Of a stretch of DNA of 7,879 nucleotides, positions 1 through 5,615 are shown in pieces. The stretch comes from DATAQC01 sp039649175 (lineage in GTDB: Bacteria; Actinomycetota; Acidimicrobiia; Acidimicrobiales; AC-14). The notes below the pieces were generated by a model. It made no database searches. It was not told the origin of the DNA and saw nothing but the letters and a program-made list of their open reading frames with translations. Each line of letters starts with the position of its first letter. Position 1 is the stretch's first letter. Position numbers and translations under genes: made by a program. Where the stretch lies: assembly GCA_039649175.1 (NCBI GenBank), contig JBBWZS010000063.1:1-7879 (forward strand). The letters run 5' to 3'.

Positions 1-249
1 GTCGACGACATCGTCGACGTAGACCACCCGAGGGGTCGGCTTACCAACCGCCCCTATGCTGCCCCCGCCGGTTGAGCCCGGGGACCCCTCCAGTGTCTGC
101 TGCACGCCCCAGGGACACGAGTATCCAGCGCCACCGATGATCGGTCTACAGTCCCCGGTTTGCGACGCGGTATCGGCAAAACCGGCGGCAACACCGATGG
201 TGCCACAGAGCAGCGTGCTCAGGACCGGAATTACGAAGCGCCTGAGCAT
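1..249 (-). CDS. Exported protein of unknown function, N-terminal part (cut by left window edge)
   Basis: I read this frame directly from the reverse strand. It opens with ATG at 249 and stays open for 83 codons to base 1, so the C-terminus lies outside the window. The N-terminus looks like a Sec signal peptide: basic start (MLRRF), hydrophobic core at about residues 6-24, and a plausible cleavage after Ala25 (GFA). Cys15 lies in the hydrophobic core but lacks a lipobox. Two cysteines follow in the mature part (Cys34 and Cys45), then a Gly/Ser-rich stretch at 56-67. Its start overlaps the end of the upstream lipoprotein gene by 19 bases (231-249) in another frame, and no good Shine-Dalgarno is seen, so translational coupling is likely. 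I do not recognise the family. A shared operon and possible joint envelope role with the lipoprotein are inference. Confidence 0.6.
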   Translation of the reverse strand, partial: MLRRFVIPVLSTLLCGTIGVAAGFADTASQTGDCRPIIGGAGYSCPWGVQQTLEGSPGSTGGGSIGAVGKPTPRVVYVDDVVD

Positions 250-872
250 GGGTTGGACGGCGCGGTACCGCCGGGCAGCACTAGGCCTTCGGTCGCGATC
301 ATCCAGGGAGTCGGATTGACGTCATTTGGATCTTTCGTCGAGTCGGAGGGTTTGAGCCCGATCCACTCAACCTTCGTCGCTGCGTCACCCGTAGACGTGA
401 CGGCTGAGTAGTCTTTGGACAATTTGGCGAAGATGCATGCTCTTGAGCTGGTGATCATCTCGGTAACAGTTGATTTTTCGTTGCCCGGATTGCTTCTTAT
501 ATTGACGAAGTTCTTTCTCATTACGTCTTGTATCCCTTGCAATAACAGGTTCGCGTCGTCATGGTTGATATAGAGGGCGTTCAGACGATCTATGACCTCG
601 GGCGAGATCTGACGTGTGGCGATGACCAAGCGGACGATGTCGCCGACGGCGGCGTCGAGGCCCTCGAGGACCTTGTTGACGTAGGCGGCGTCGATGGTCG
701 CCGGGACGGCGTAGGGGTCGGCCGTGGTCGGGGGAGCGGTGGGGACCGTGGCGTGGGGCTCGACGCTCGCCACTCCGCTGCTGCCGCCGCACGCGGCTAC
801 GGCCAGGATCGCTGCCGTCGCCGTGGCCACTGCCGCCAGTCCTGTCCGCCAGGACACTGCCCGCCCTTTCAC
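231..872 (-). CDS. Putative secreted lipoprotein of unknown function
   Basis: A 213-residue protein if read from the GTG at 872. The N-terminus is a lipoprotein signal: basic MKGR, hydrophobic residues about 11-27, and a lipobox VAAC with the lipid-accepting Cys at 28. A Ser/Pro/Thr-rich linker (31-56) then leads into a mostly helical-looking domain (about 60-150) and a Pro/Gly-rich tail. Two further cysteines, Cys146 and Cys209, could form a disulfide. An alternative start is the GTG at 857 (codon 6), which has AAAGGG six bases upstream and would keep the signal intact. The gene is mosaic in composition: the first half uses G/C-ending codons, while the second half is rich in AGA, ATA, AAA and AAT and holds a TTA codon at 543-545. 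The role is unknown; outer-surface anchoring follows from the lipobox. Confidence 0.8.
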   Translation of the reverse strand: MKGRAVSWRTGLAAVATATAAILAVAACGGSSGVASVEPHATVPTAPPTTADPYAVPATIDAAYVNKVLEGLDAAVGDIVRLVIATRQISPEVIDRLNALYINHDDANLLLQGIQDVMRKNFVNIRSNPGNEKSTVTEMITSSRACIFAKLSKDYSAVTSTGDAATKVEWIGLKPSDSTKDPNDVNPTPWMIATEGLVLPGGTAPSNPCSGAS

Positions 873-880
873 TGCCCCCT

Positions 881-909
881 TGCATATCAGTGTCTTTCGC
901 GCTCCGCAA
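881..909 (-). promoter_or_regulatory. Possible sigma70-type promoter for the lipoprotein gene
   Basis: On the reverse strand a TTGCGG (-35-like, 909-904) is followed after exactly 17 bases by TATGCA (-10-like, 886-881). The predicted transcript start falls at about 874-872. That would give a leaderless message from the GTG at 872, or a leader of about 16 bases with AAAGGG for the GTG at 857. This is a pattern match only; the -10 fits just its first three positions. Confidence 0.3.
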
Positions 910-970
910 GGGGTAGCGCGATGAAGTCAGGAAAGGCCGTGGATCCTGGCGTCGTAGTCGCTATCTGCGG

Positions 971-1111
971 TTACGGCCGCCGGCGACCCTTGTCTATGTG
1001 GCAGGGACCGTCCCCAGCACGACGGCCCGGCGTGGACGGAGCCTCCCCGCCGGCCGCCAGCAGCGAGAGGGCGGCGGCGGCCGTTACCCCGCCGACGACC
1101 CGGGCCCTCAC
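971..1111 (-). CDS. Possible small exported peptide overlapping the dxs stop (46 aa)
   Basis: A short reverse-strand frame starts with a GTG at 1111-1109 that overlaps the dxs TGA in the form GTGA, the classical arrangement of translationally coupled genes. It ends with TAA at 973-971. The product would begin MRARVVGG, followed by a hydrophobic Ala/Leu-rich stretch to about residue 20, then a short polar tail with one Cys (37) and a basic end. It resembles a signal peptide or single membrane anchor. Third codon positions are mostly G or C through about residue 29 and less so afterwards, so only the first part looks coding. It could instead be a decayed gene remnant or chance, since Ala-rich frames are common in GC-rich DNA. 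Apart from this frame and the promoter-like sequence near 881-909, I see no feature in the dxs-lipoprotein spacer (873-1107) and no clear terminator. Confidence 0.3.
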   Translation of the reverse strand: MRARVVGGVTAAAALSLLAAGGEAPSTPGRRAGDGPCHIDKGRRRP

Positions 1112-3015
1112 CGCCGAGCTGAGCCTGCTTCCCTTGCGAGCGGCGAACCGGCGCCGGCCACCACGTCGGTGACGGCGCGGGCGATGCCCGGGCCATCGAG
1201 GCCCAGGTCGGCCAGGATCACCGAGGGTTTGCCCTGGGGGATGTAACGGTCGGGGATGCCCAGCACCATCACCGGCGCCGCCGGCCGCCCGGGGTCGAGG
1301 GAGGCGATGGCCGACGCTATTGCCGCGCCCGCCCCACCCTCGCGGATGCCGTCCTCGGCGGTGACGATGAAGGGGTGGCTGGCGGCGTCACGGATCATGG
1401 CGGGGTCGAGAGGCTTCACCACCCTGACATCCCACACGGTGGCCGAGATGCCCTCGAGGGCGAGGGAGGCCGCCGCCTCCTCTGCCGCGTCGACCAGCTT
1501 GCCCACGGCGAGGATGCACACGTCGTCGCCCCGCCGCACGAGCCGGGCGGACAGGCCCGAGCCGACCTGGTCCGGCGGCACCTGGCGAGCCGGTCCTTTC
1601 GGCCACCGGATGGCCGAGGGCCCGTCGCTCTTGCCCAGGGCGGCGCCGAGCATGACCTCGACCTCCTGGGCCGATGACGGTGCGAAGACCGTCATCCCCG
1701 GGACCTTGGTGAGCAGGGCCATGTCGAGCACACCGTGGTGTGACGGGCCGTCGTCGCCGGTGATGCCCGCCCGGTCGACACAGAACACCACCGGGAGCCG
1801 GTGCAGGCCGACGTCGAGGTTGGCCTGGTCGAAGGCCCGGGAGAGGAAGGTGGAGTAGATCGCCACGACGGGACGAAGCCCGCCCATGGCCATTCCCGCG
1901 GCGGCGGTGACGGCGTGCTGCTCGGCGATGCCGACGTCGAGGAACCGGTCAGGGTGGCGGGCCTGGAAGGGCAGCAGGCCGGTAGGGCCGGGCATGGCCG
2001 CGGTGATGGCCACGACCCGCTCGTCGTCGCCGCCCGCGGCCACGATGGCCTCGGCGAAGGCCTGGGTGTAGCCGGCCGGCGCCCACGGCGGGGGTCCGGT
2101 GGCCGGGTCGAAGACGGGCGCGTCGTGGAGGCACTTCTCGTCGTCGTCCTCGGCCGGGCCGTACCCGCGCCCCTTGTGGGTGAGGACGTGGACGATGATC
2201 GGCCCGTCGTGCTCGGCCGCCTGGTTGAGCACCCGTTCCAGGCCGGCGATGTCGTGGCCGTCGACGGGACCGATGTAGCGGACTCCGAGGGCCTCGAAGA
2301 AGCCGTCGGGCTCGAGGACCTCCCGGAACGCCGCGCGCACCCCCTCCATGCCCAGTTCGAGGTGCTCGCCGATGCGGGGCACCCCCCGCAGCATGCGCTG
2401 GAGCCGGTCGCGGTTCTTGACGTAGGCCGGGCTCAGGCGCAGCCGGGTGAGCCCGTTGGCCAGGTGTGACACCGTGGGTGCGTACGACCGGCCATTGTCG
2501 TTGAGGACGATGAGCACCCGGGCCTGGCTGTGGCCCAGGTTGTTGAGCGCCTCGAAGGCCATGCCGCCGGTCATCGACCCGTCGCCGATCACCGCCACCA
2601 CCCGGCGGTGGTCGTCGTGGCCCACCTTCAGCGCCATGGCCATGCCGTGGGCGTAGGACAGGATCGTGGAGGCGTGGCTGTTCTCCACCCAATCGTGGGG
2701 CGACTCACGTCGGGCCGGGTAGCCGGACAAGCCTCCGGGCTGGCGCAGCGACGTGAACCGCTCACGGCGACCGGTGACGATCTTGTGGGCATACGCCTGG
2801 TGCCCGGTGTCCCACAGGAGGAGGTCGCGGGGCGAGTCGAAGACCCGGTGCAGAGCGAGCGTGAGCTCGACCACGCCCAGGTTCGACCCCAGGTGACCAC
2901 CGGTGACCGAGACCGACCTCACGATGAACTCCCGGATCTCATCGGCGAGCACCGTGAGCTCCTCGTCGTCGAGGCGTCGCAGGTCGGCAGGACTGTTGAT
3001 GGATTCCAGCAGCAT
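1108..3015 (-). CDS. dxs: 1-deoxy-D-xylulose-5-phosphate synthase (DXS)
   Basis: DXS condenses pyruvate and glyceraldehyde 3-phosphate with thiamine diphosphate to DXP, the first step of the MEP isoprenoid pathway in the cytoplasm. The 635-residue product has the usual family length. Visible landmarks are: TGGHLGSNLG with His41; WDTGHQAYAHK (69-78); the thiamine-binding GDG (144-146) ending in NDN (172-174); FFEALGVRYIGPVDGHD (239-255); the catalytic Glu365 in DVGIAEQHAV; and DRAGITGDDGPSHHG (414-428) in the pyrimidine domain. A transketolase C-terminal domain follows. I chose ATG 3015 because homologues begin at MLLESINSPADL. GTG 3108 or ATG 3093 would add a 31- or 26-residue extension without family support and would leave almost no promoter space before crtYc. 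It is divergent from crtYc, which suggests precursor supply for the carotenoid locus. Confidence 0.97.
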   Translation of the reverse strand: MLLESINSPADLRRLDDEELTVLADEIREFIVRSVSVTGGHLGSNLGVVELTLALHRVFDSPRDLLLWDTGHQAYAHKIVTGRRERFTSLRQPGGLSGYPARRESPHDWVENSHASTILSYAHGMAMALKVGHDDHRRVVAVIGDGSMTGGMAFEALNNLGHSQARVLIVLNDNGRSYAPTVSHLANGLTRLRLSPAYVKNRDRLQRMLRGVPRIGEHLELGMEGVRAAFREVLEPDGFFEALGVRYIGPVDGHDIAGLERVLNQAAEHDGPIIVHVLTHKGRGYGPAEDDDEKCLHDAPVFDPATGPPPWAPAGYTQAFAEAIVAAGGDDERVVAITAAMPGPTGLLPFQARHPDRFLDVGIAEQHAVTAAAGMAMGGLRPVVAIYSTFLSRAFDQANLDVGLHRLPVVFCVDRAGITGDDGPSHHGVLDMALLTKVPGMTVFAPSSAQEVEVMLGAALGKSDGPSAIRWPKGPARQVPPDQVGSGLSARLVRRGDDVCILAVGKLVDAAEEAAASLALEGISATVWDVRVVKPLDPAMIRDAASHPFIVTAEDGIREGGAGAAIASAIASLDPGRPAAPVMVLGIPDRYIPQGKPSVILADLGLDGPGIARAVTDVVAGAGSPLAREAGSARR

Positions 3016-3099
3016 CGAGCGGGCCGTCTTCTCCGGGGCGTCCGAGTGGCGCGTCCAGGGTGACGGGCCTTGCCTGCACGGTACCCCCGTCATGACCGG

Positions 3100-3126
3100 T
3101 TCAGACACTCAGGGCCCCACTACGGT
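3100..3126 (+). promoter_or_regulatory. Possible promoter for a leaderless crtYc-crtYd transcript
   Basis: TACGGT at 3121-3126 fits the actinobacterial -10 pattern TANNNT and ends six bases before the crtYc ATG at 3133. A transcript would therefore start at or next to the start codon. TTCAGA at 3100-3105 is a weak -35 candidate with a 15-base spacer. The 117-base gap between the dxs and crtYc starts must hold the promoters of both genes. On the other strand TACCGT (3086-3081) is a possible -10 for dxs. All are pattern matches. Confidence 0.3.
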
Positions 3127-3132
3127 GACCCG

Positions 3133-3453
3133 ATGGACCTCGACCGCTTCCAGTACCTGGCGCTGATGGGGGCGTGCCTGGTCCTCACCCTTCCCCTCGA
3201 GTTCGTGCTGGGGGCCCGGGTCTGGCGCCAGCCCCGGCGGCTGCTGATCGCCCTGGTGCCACCCGTGGTGATCTTCACCCTGTGGGACGAGATCGCCATC
3301 GCCCGCCACCACTGGACCTACAACCGGGCCTACATCACCGGCCTCAAGCTCCCCGTCGACCTGCCCGTCGAGGAGCTGGTGTTCTTCGTGGTCATCCCCA
3401 TCTGCGGCCTCCTCACGTACGGTGCCGTGGGCCGGATCCTGCGCAAACAGTGA
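3133..3453 (+). CDS. crtYc: Lycopene cyclase domain protein, CrtYc-type subunit
   Basis: One half of the heterodimeric, membrane-bound lycopene cyclase of actinobacteria, which closes rings at the ends of lycopene. The 106-residue protein has three hydrophobic segments (about 8-27, 36-52 and 80-100). It carries the family features WDEIAIARHHW (51-61) and the acidic PVEE (78-81) just before VFFVVIP, the conserved Pro-x-Glu-Glu/Asp of this family. ATG 3133 is chosen because MDLDRFQYL matches the family's N-terminus; the frame extends upstream to 3070, but the added residues are not family-like. GGTGA lies five bases upstream as a weak ribosome site, or the message may be leaderless. Its stop overlaps the next start as GTGA, so both subunits are probably made together. 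Sequence alone does not tell C40 beta-cyclisation from C50 (CrtYe/LbtA-like) cyclisation. Confidence 0.92.
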   Translation: MDLDRFQYLALMGACLVLTLPLEFVLGARVWRQPRRLLIALVPPVVIFTLWDEIAIARHHWTYNRAYITGLKLPVDLPVEELVFFVVIPICGLLTYGAVGRILRKQ

Positions 3454-3833
3454 ACGAGTACACGGTCGCGTCGATCGTCGCCGTGCTGGCCGTGGTGGTG
3501 GTGGAGCTGGCGTGGTTGCGGACCGGGATCTTCGCCACCGCCACCTTTTGGATCTCCTACGCCATCGTGGTGTTCTTCCAGTGCCTGGTCGACGGGTGGC
3601 TCACCAAGCTGTCCGCCCCCATCGTCGTCTACGGCGGGAGGTTCTACCTGGGGTGGCGGGCGCCGTTCGACATCCCGGTCGAGGACTTCGCCTTCGGCTT
3701 CGCCCTGGTGACGCTCACCATCATGTTGTGGGAGTGGGCGGGGCCCCAGGAGGGGACGAGGGCCGGGCGTCGTGGCGGTGCAGGCGTCGCAGGAAGTGCA
3801 CCAGGAGAAACACGCCCGACCCGCCCACGATGA
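3450..3833 (+). CDS. crtYd: Lycopene cyclase domain protein, CrtYd-type subunit
   Basis: The second subunit of the heterodimeric lycopene cyclase. The 127-residue product starts at GTG 3450, overlapping the crtYc stop by four bases. It has three hydrophobic segments (about 5-23, 30-48 and 80-95) and the conserved DIPVEDFAFGFAL (74-86), the counterpart of PVEE in CrtYc. The family core ends near LWEW (93-96). The remaining 31 residues are a Gly/Arg/Pro-rich tail without family features, and this tail is encoded where the gene overlaps the opposite-strand CDP-alcohol phosphatidyltransferase gene. Either the tail is a real overprinted extension, or a sequence error hides an earlier stop. Ring type (beta or epsilon) and C40 or C50 substrate cannot be read from the sequence; no UbiA-type C50 elongase lies in this window. 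Confidence 0.9.
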   Translation: MNEYTVASIVAVLAVVVVELAWLRTGIFATATFWISYAIVVFFQCLVDGWLTKLSAPIVVYGGRFYLGWRAPFDIPVEDFAFGFALVTLTIMLWEWAGPQEGTRAGRRGGAGVAGSAPGETRPTRPR

Positions 3834-4473
3834 CCACCTGCCCCCAGAGTGCGGCCAGGGCCAGTGGCGGCACAGCGAGGCCGATGGCGGTGAGCACGAT
3901 GCGGGTCGGCCGCTCCCCCGGCGTGATCACCTGCGCCCCCGCCCCTCCGCCCACGTCGGCTTCGGCCAGCCCGGCGCGGGCGCGCACGTACTCCAACCAC
4001 CAGGCAGCGGCGACGGCCGCCACCGCCACCCAGGCTTCGCCGCCTTCAACTGCCGCCCTGGCGCCGCCGGCAGCGACGACGGCCAGTGCCGCGCAGAACG
4101 CGATGTCGGCCAGGCGGTCGAGGGCGGAGTCGAGCAGGAACCCGACCTTGGTCGGGCGCCCGGCCTGGACCGCCACCGCACCGTCGAGAGAGTCGAGCAG
4201 GCCGGACACCGTCACCGCCACACACGCCAGCGCCGGCCCGGGCCAGCCGTCGATGCCGGCCACGGCGACGGCCACCAGCGCGGCGACGAGGGCGGCAACC
4301 GTCACCGTGTTGGCCGAGATGCCGGCACGCGCCAGCGGTCGGGCGACCGCCGCGGCCGCCCGGACCCAGCCGCCGACGAAGCCGGTGGGAGCCTCGGTGC
4401 GATGCAGCCCGGCCCAGTCCTGGAGATGCTCGTCGCCGCTGCGGCCCACGCCCACGGCGCGATCCTCCCGCAT
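3721..4473 (-). CDS. CDP-alcohol phosphatidyltransferase family protein (PgsA-like, atypical motif)
   Basis: This family moves a phosphatidyl or phospho-alcohol group from a CDP-activated donor to an alcohol at the membrane. The 250-residue product has several hydrophobic segments (about 55-73, 79-93, 121-136, 147-160, 191-209 and 212-228). The signature D-xx-DG-xx-AR-x8-G-xxx-D-xxx-D is present as D94, D97, G98, A101, G111, D115 and D119, but Arg after Ala is replaced by Val102. Also visible are ANTVTV (54-59), YVRAR (162-166) and GERPTRIVL (186-194), as in actinobacterial PgsA/phosphatidylinositol-phosphate-synthase-like proteins. The start is uncertain: ATG 4473 is used, but GTG 4455 has GAGG eight bases upstream. 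The 3' end overlaps crtYd antisense by 113 bases. Substrates are unknown. A phospholipid synthase that merely lies here, or modification of a carotenoid, are both possible. Confidence 0.85.
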   Translation of the reverse strand: MREDRAVGVGRSGDEHLQDWAGLHRTEAPTGFVGGWVRAAAAVARPLARAGISANTVTVAALVAALVAVAVAGIDGWPGPALACVAVTVSGLLDSLDGAVAVQAGRPTKVGFLLDSALDRLADIAFCAALAVVAAGGARAAVEGGEAWVAVAAVAAAWWLEYVRARAGLAEADVGGGAGAQVITPGERPTRIVLTAIGLAVPPLALAALWGQVVIVGGSGVFLLVHFLRRLHRHDARPSSPPGAPPTPTT

Positions 4474-4474
4474 C

Positions 4475-4490
4475 CCGCCGTTGCCGGCGG
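4475..4490 (-). repeat. Small inverted repeat just upstream of the CDP-alcohol phosphatidyltransferase start
   Basis: CCGCCG (4475-4480) and CGGCGG (4485-4490) form a perfect six-base stem with a four-base loop. In the minus-strand mRNA the hairpin would lie immediately before ATG 4473. It could hide that start and favour GTG 4455, or it may simply reflect the GC-rich sequence. The rest of the 87-base divergent gap holds a GCC-triplet run (about 4520-4533) and no clear promoter. Confidence 0.3.
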
Positions 4491-4560
4491 TGCACGGGCG
4501 GGGCCGCCACCGCTCGCCACCGCCGCCGCCGCCACCCTTGAGGGGTCGATGAGGTCGAAG

Positions 4561-5577
4561 ATGACCCCGGCCACGGCCGCCAGCCTGGCCGGGCTGGTGC
4601 GGATGGGACTGGCCGCCCGGCGCTTCCTGAGCGCCGACCCGGGTGCTCCGGCCCTCGACGTGCGGGTGGTCGTCCCCGCCCGCAACGAGGCCGCCACCGT
4701 CGGCGATTGCGTAGCCCCCCTGGTGGCTCAGGCCACCGAGGTGGTCGTGGTCGACGACAACTCCTCCGACGGTACGGGCGACATGGCCGTCGCCGCCGGA
4801 GCCACCGTCGTCCGGCTCGACGACGAGCCCTGCTCGGGCTGGCTGGGCAAGCCGCGAGCGTGCCTGGCCGGCGCCGACGGGGCGACCACCGAGTGGCTGG
4901 CCTTCGTCGACGCCGACGTGGTTCTGCACCACAACGCCCTCGCCACCATGGCCGCCGCGACCCGCGCCACGTCCATCAGCATCGCCGGTGGCCTCGACTG
5001 CCGGTCGTTCTGGGAGCGGCTCCTGTTGCCCGAACTGGGCCTGGCCCTGGCCCAGGAGGGCCTGCCCCCGGACTTCGCCAGCGGGCAGTGCTTCCTGGTG
5101 CGCCGGGAGCGCTACGAGGCGGTCGGCGGCCACGGTAACCCGCGCGTGCGGGCCTCGGTCATCGACGACCGCGACCTGGCCCGGGCCCTGGGCGGCCACG
5201 ACCCCCGCCTGGCTCCCAGCCTCCTGCAGGCCCGGATGTACCGCGACCTGGCCGGGATCCGTGCCGGTCTGGTGAAGAACCAGGCCGCCCTGCACCCCCA
5301 CGCTGTCCGTCACCTCGCCGCCCTGCTGGCGCCGGTGGCCACCCGGCGGCCGTGGGCGTCGGTGGTGGTGAGCGCGGGCGGGCGGGCCGTCGCCGGCCAG
5401 AACCCGGTCTACGGCCTGCTCGCCCCCGTGGCCCGGGCCGCCCTGGCCGGTCTCTACCTGGAGAGCTGCTGGCGGGCCCGCACCGGTTCCCCGGTGCAAT
5501 GGAAAGGCCGTCCCGTCCCCGTTCTCGGGCGCGACACGCGCCGGTGGCCGGCGCGTTTCGCGCCCAGGAAGCGGTGA
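4561..5577 (+). CDS. Family 2 glycosyltransferase, carotenoid/hopanoid-associated type (CruC/CrtQ/HpnB-like)
   Basis: A GT-A fold glycosyltransferase, 338 residues. It shows VVVPARNEAATV (37-48), VVVVDDNSSDGTGD (61-74), the GWLGKPRA motif (93-100), the metal- and sugar-nucleotide-binding DAD (117-119), GQCFLVRRERYEAVGG (175-190), and IDDRDLARAL (201-210) where the acceptor-activating acidic residue is expected. A late WKGR (314-317) is typical of carotenoid and hopanoid glycosyltransferases such as CrtQ, CruC and HpnB. Hydrophobic stretches near 251-277 and 282-302 suggest membrane association. ATG 4561 has GAGG six bases upstream; ATG 4549 is four codons earlier with AGGGG only three bases away. 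Among crt genes, the likely role is to glycosylate a hydroxylated carotenoid or related lipid, probably from a UDP-sugar. That role is inference, because no carotenoid hydroxylase or hydratase is visible here. Confidence 0.88.
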   Translation: MTPATAASLAGLVRMGLAARRFLSADPGAPALDVRVVVPARNEAATVGDCVAPLVAQATEVVVVDDNSSDGTGDMAVAAGATVVRLDDEPCSGWLGKPRACLAGADGATTEWLAFVDADVVLHHNALATMAAATRATSISIAGGLDCRSFWERLLLPELGLALAQEGLPPDFASGQCFLVRRERYEAVGGHGNPRVRASVIDDRDLARALGGHDPRLAPSLLQARMYRDLAGIRAGLVKNQAALHPHAVRHLAALLAPVATRRPWASVVVSAGGRAVAGQNPVYGLLAPVARAALAGLYLESCWRARTGSPVQWKGRPVPVLGRDTRRWPARFAPRKR

Positions 5578-5581
5578 GGCA

Positions 5582-5615
5582 GACGGTGACCCGACCTCAG
5601 CGGTCGGGGGCCGTC
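5582..5615. terminator. Bidirectional hairpin between convergent genes
   Basis: A two-part inverted repeat: outer arms GACGG (5582-5586) and CCGTC (5611-5615), and inner arms CCCGACC (5590-5596) and GGTCGGG (5602-5608) with a five-base loop. This gives 12 base pairs with a small internal bulge. It starts five bases after the glycosyltransferase stop and spans the stop codon of the convergent gene. There is no T-tract, so it would act as a Rho-independent-like or stem-only terminator, as is common in GC-rich actinobacteria. Termination is inference. Confidence 0.5.

Noticed and set aside
1..24. Repeated GTCGAC at the left edge as a possible binding site or att site
   Set aside because: It falls inside the open exported-protein frame and is explained by Val-Asp codons.
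56..411. Plus-strand short frames at the left end
   Set aside because: They are antisense to the signal-peptide ORF and the lipoprotein gene, with no start-site or domain support.
1801..2692. Long open frames on both strands inside dxs
   Set aside because: They are GC-rich shadow frames of a gene with full-length DXS motifs; their translations are low-complexity.
3016..3108. N-terminal extension of DXS to GTG 3108 or ATG 3093
   Set aside because: The extra residues are unlike the family, have no ribosome site, and would leave almost no room for divergent promoters.
4517..4536. GCC-triplet run as a functional microsatellite
   Set aside because: It is short and expected by chance in such GC-rich DNA.
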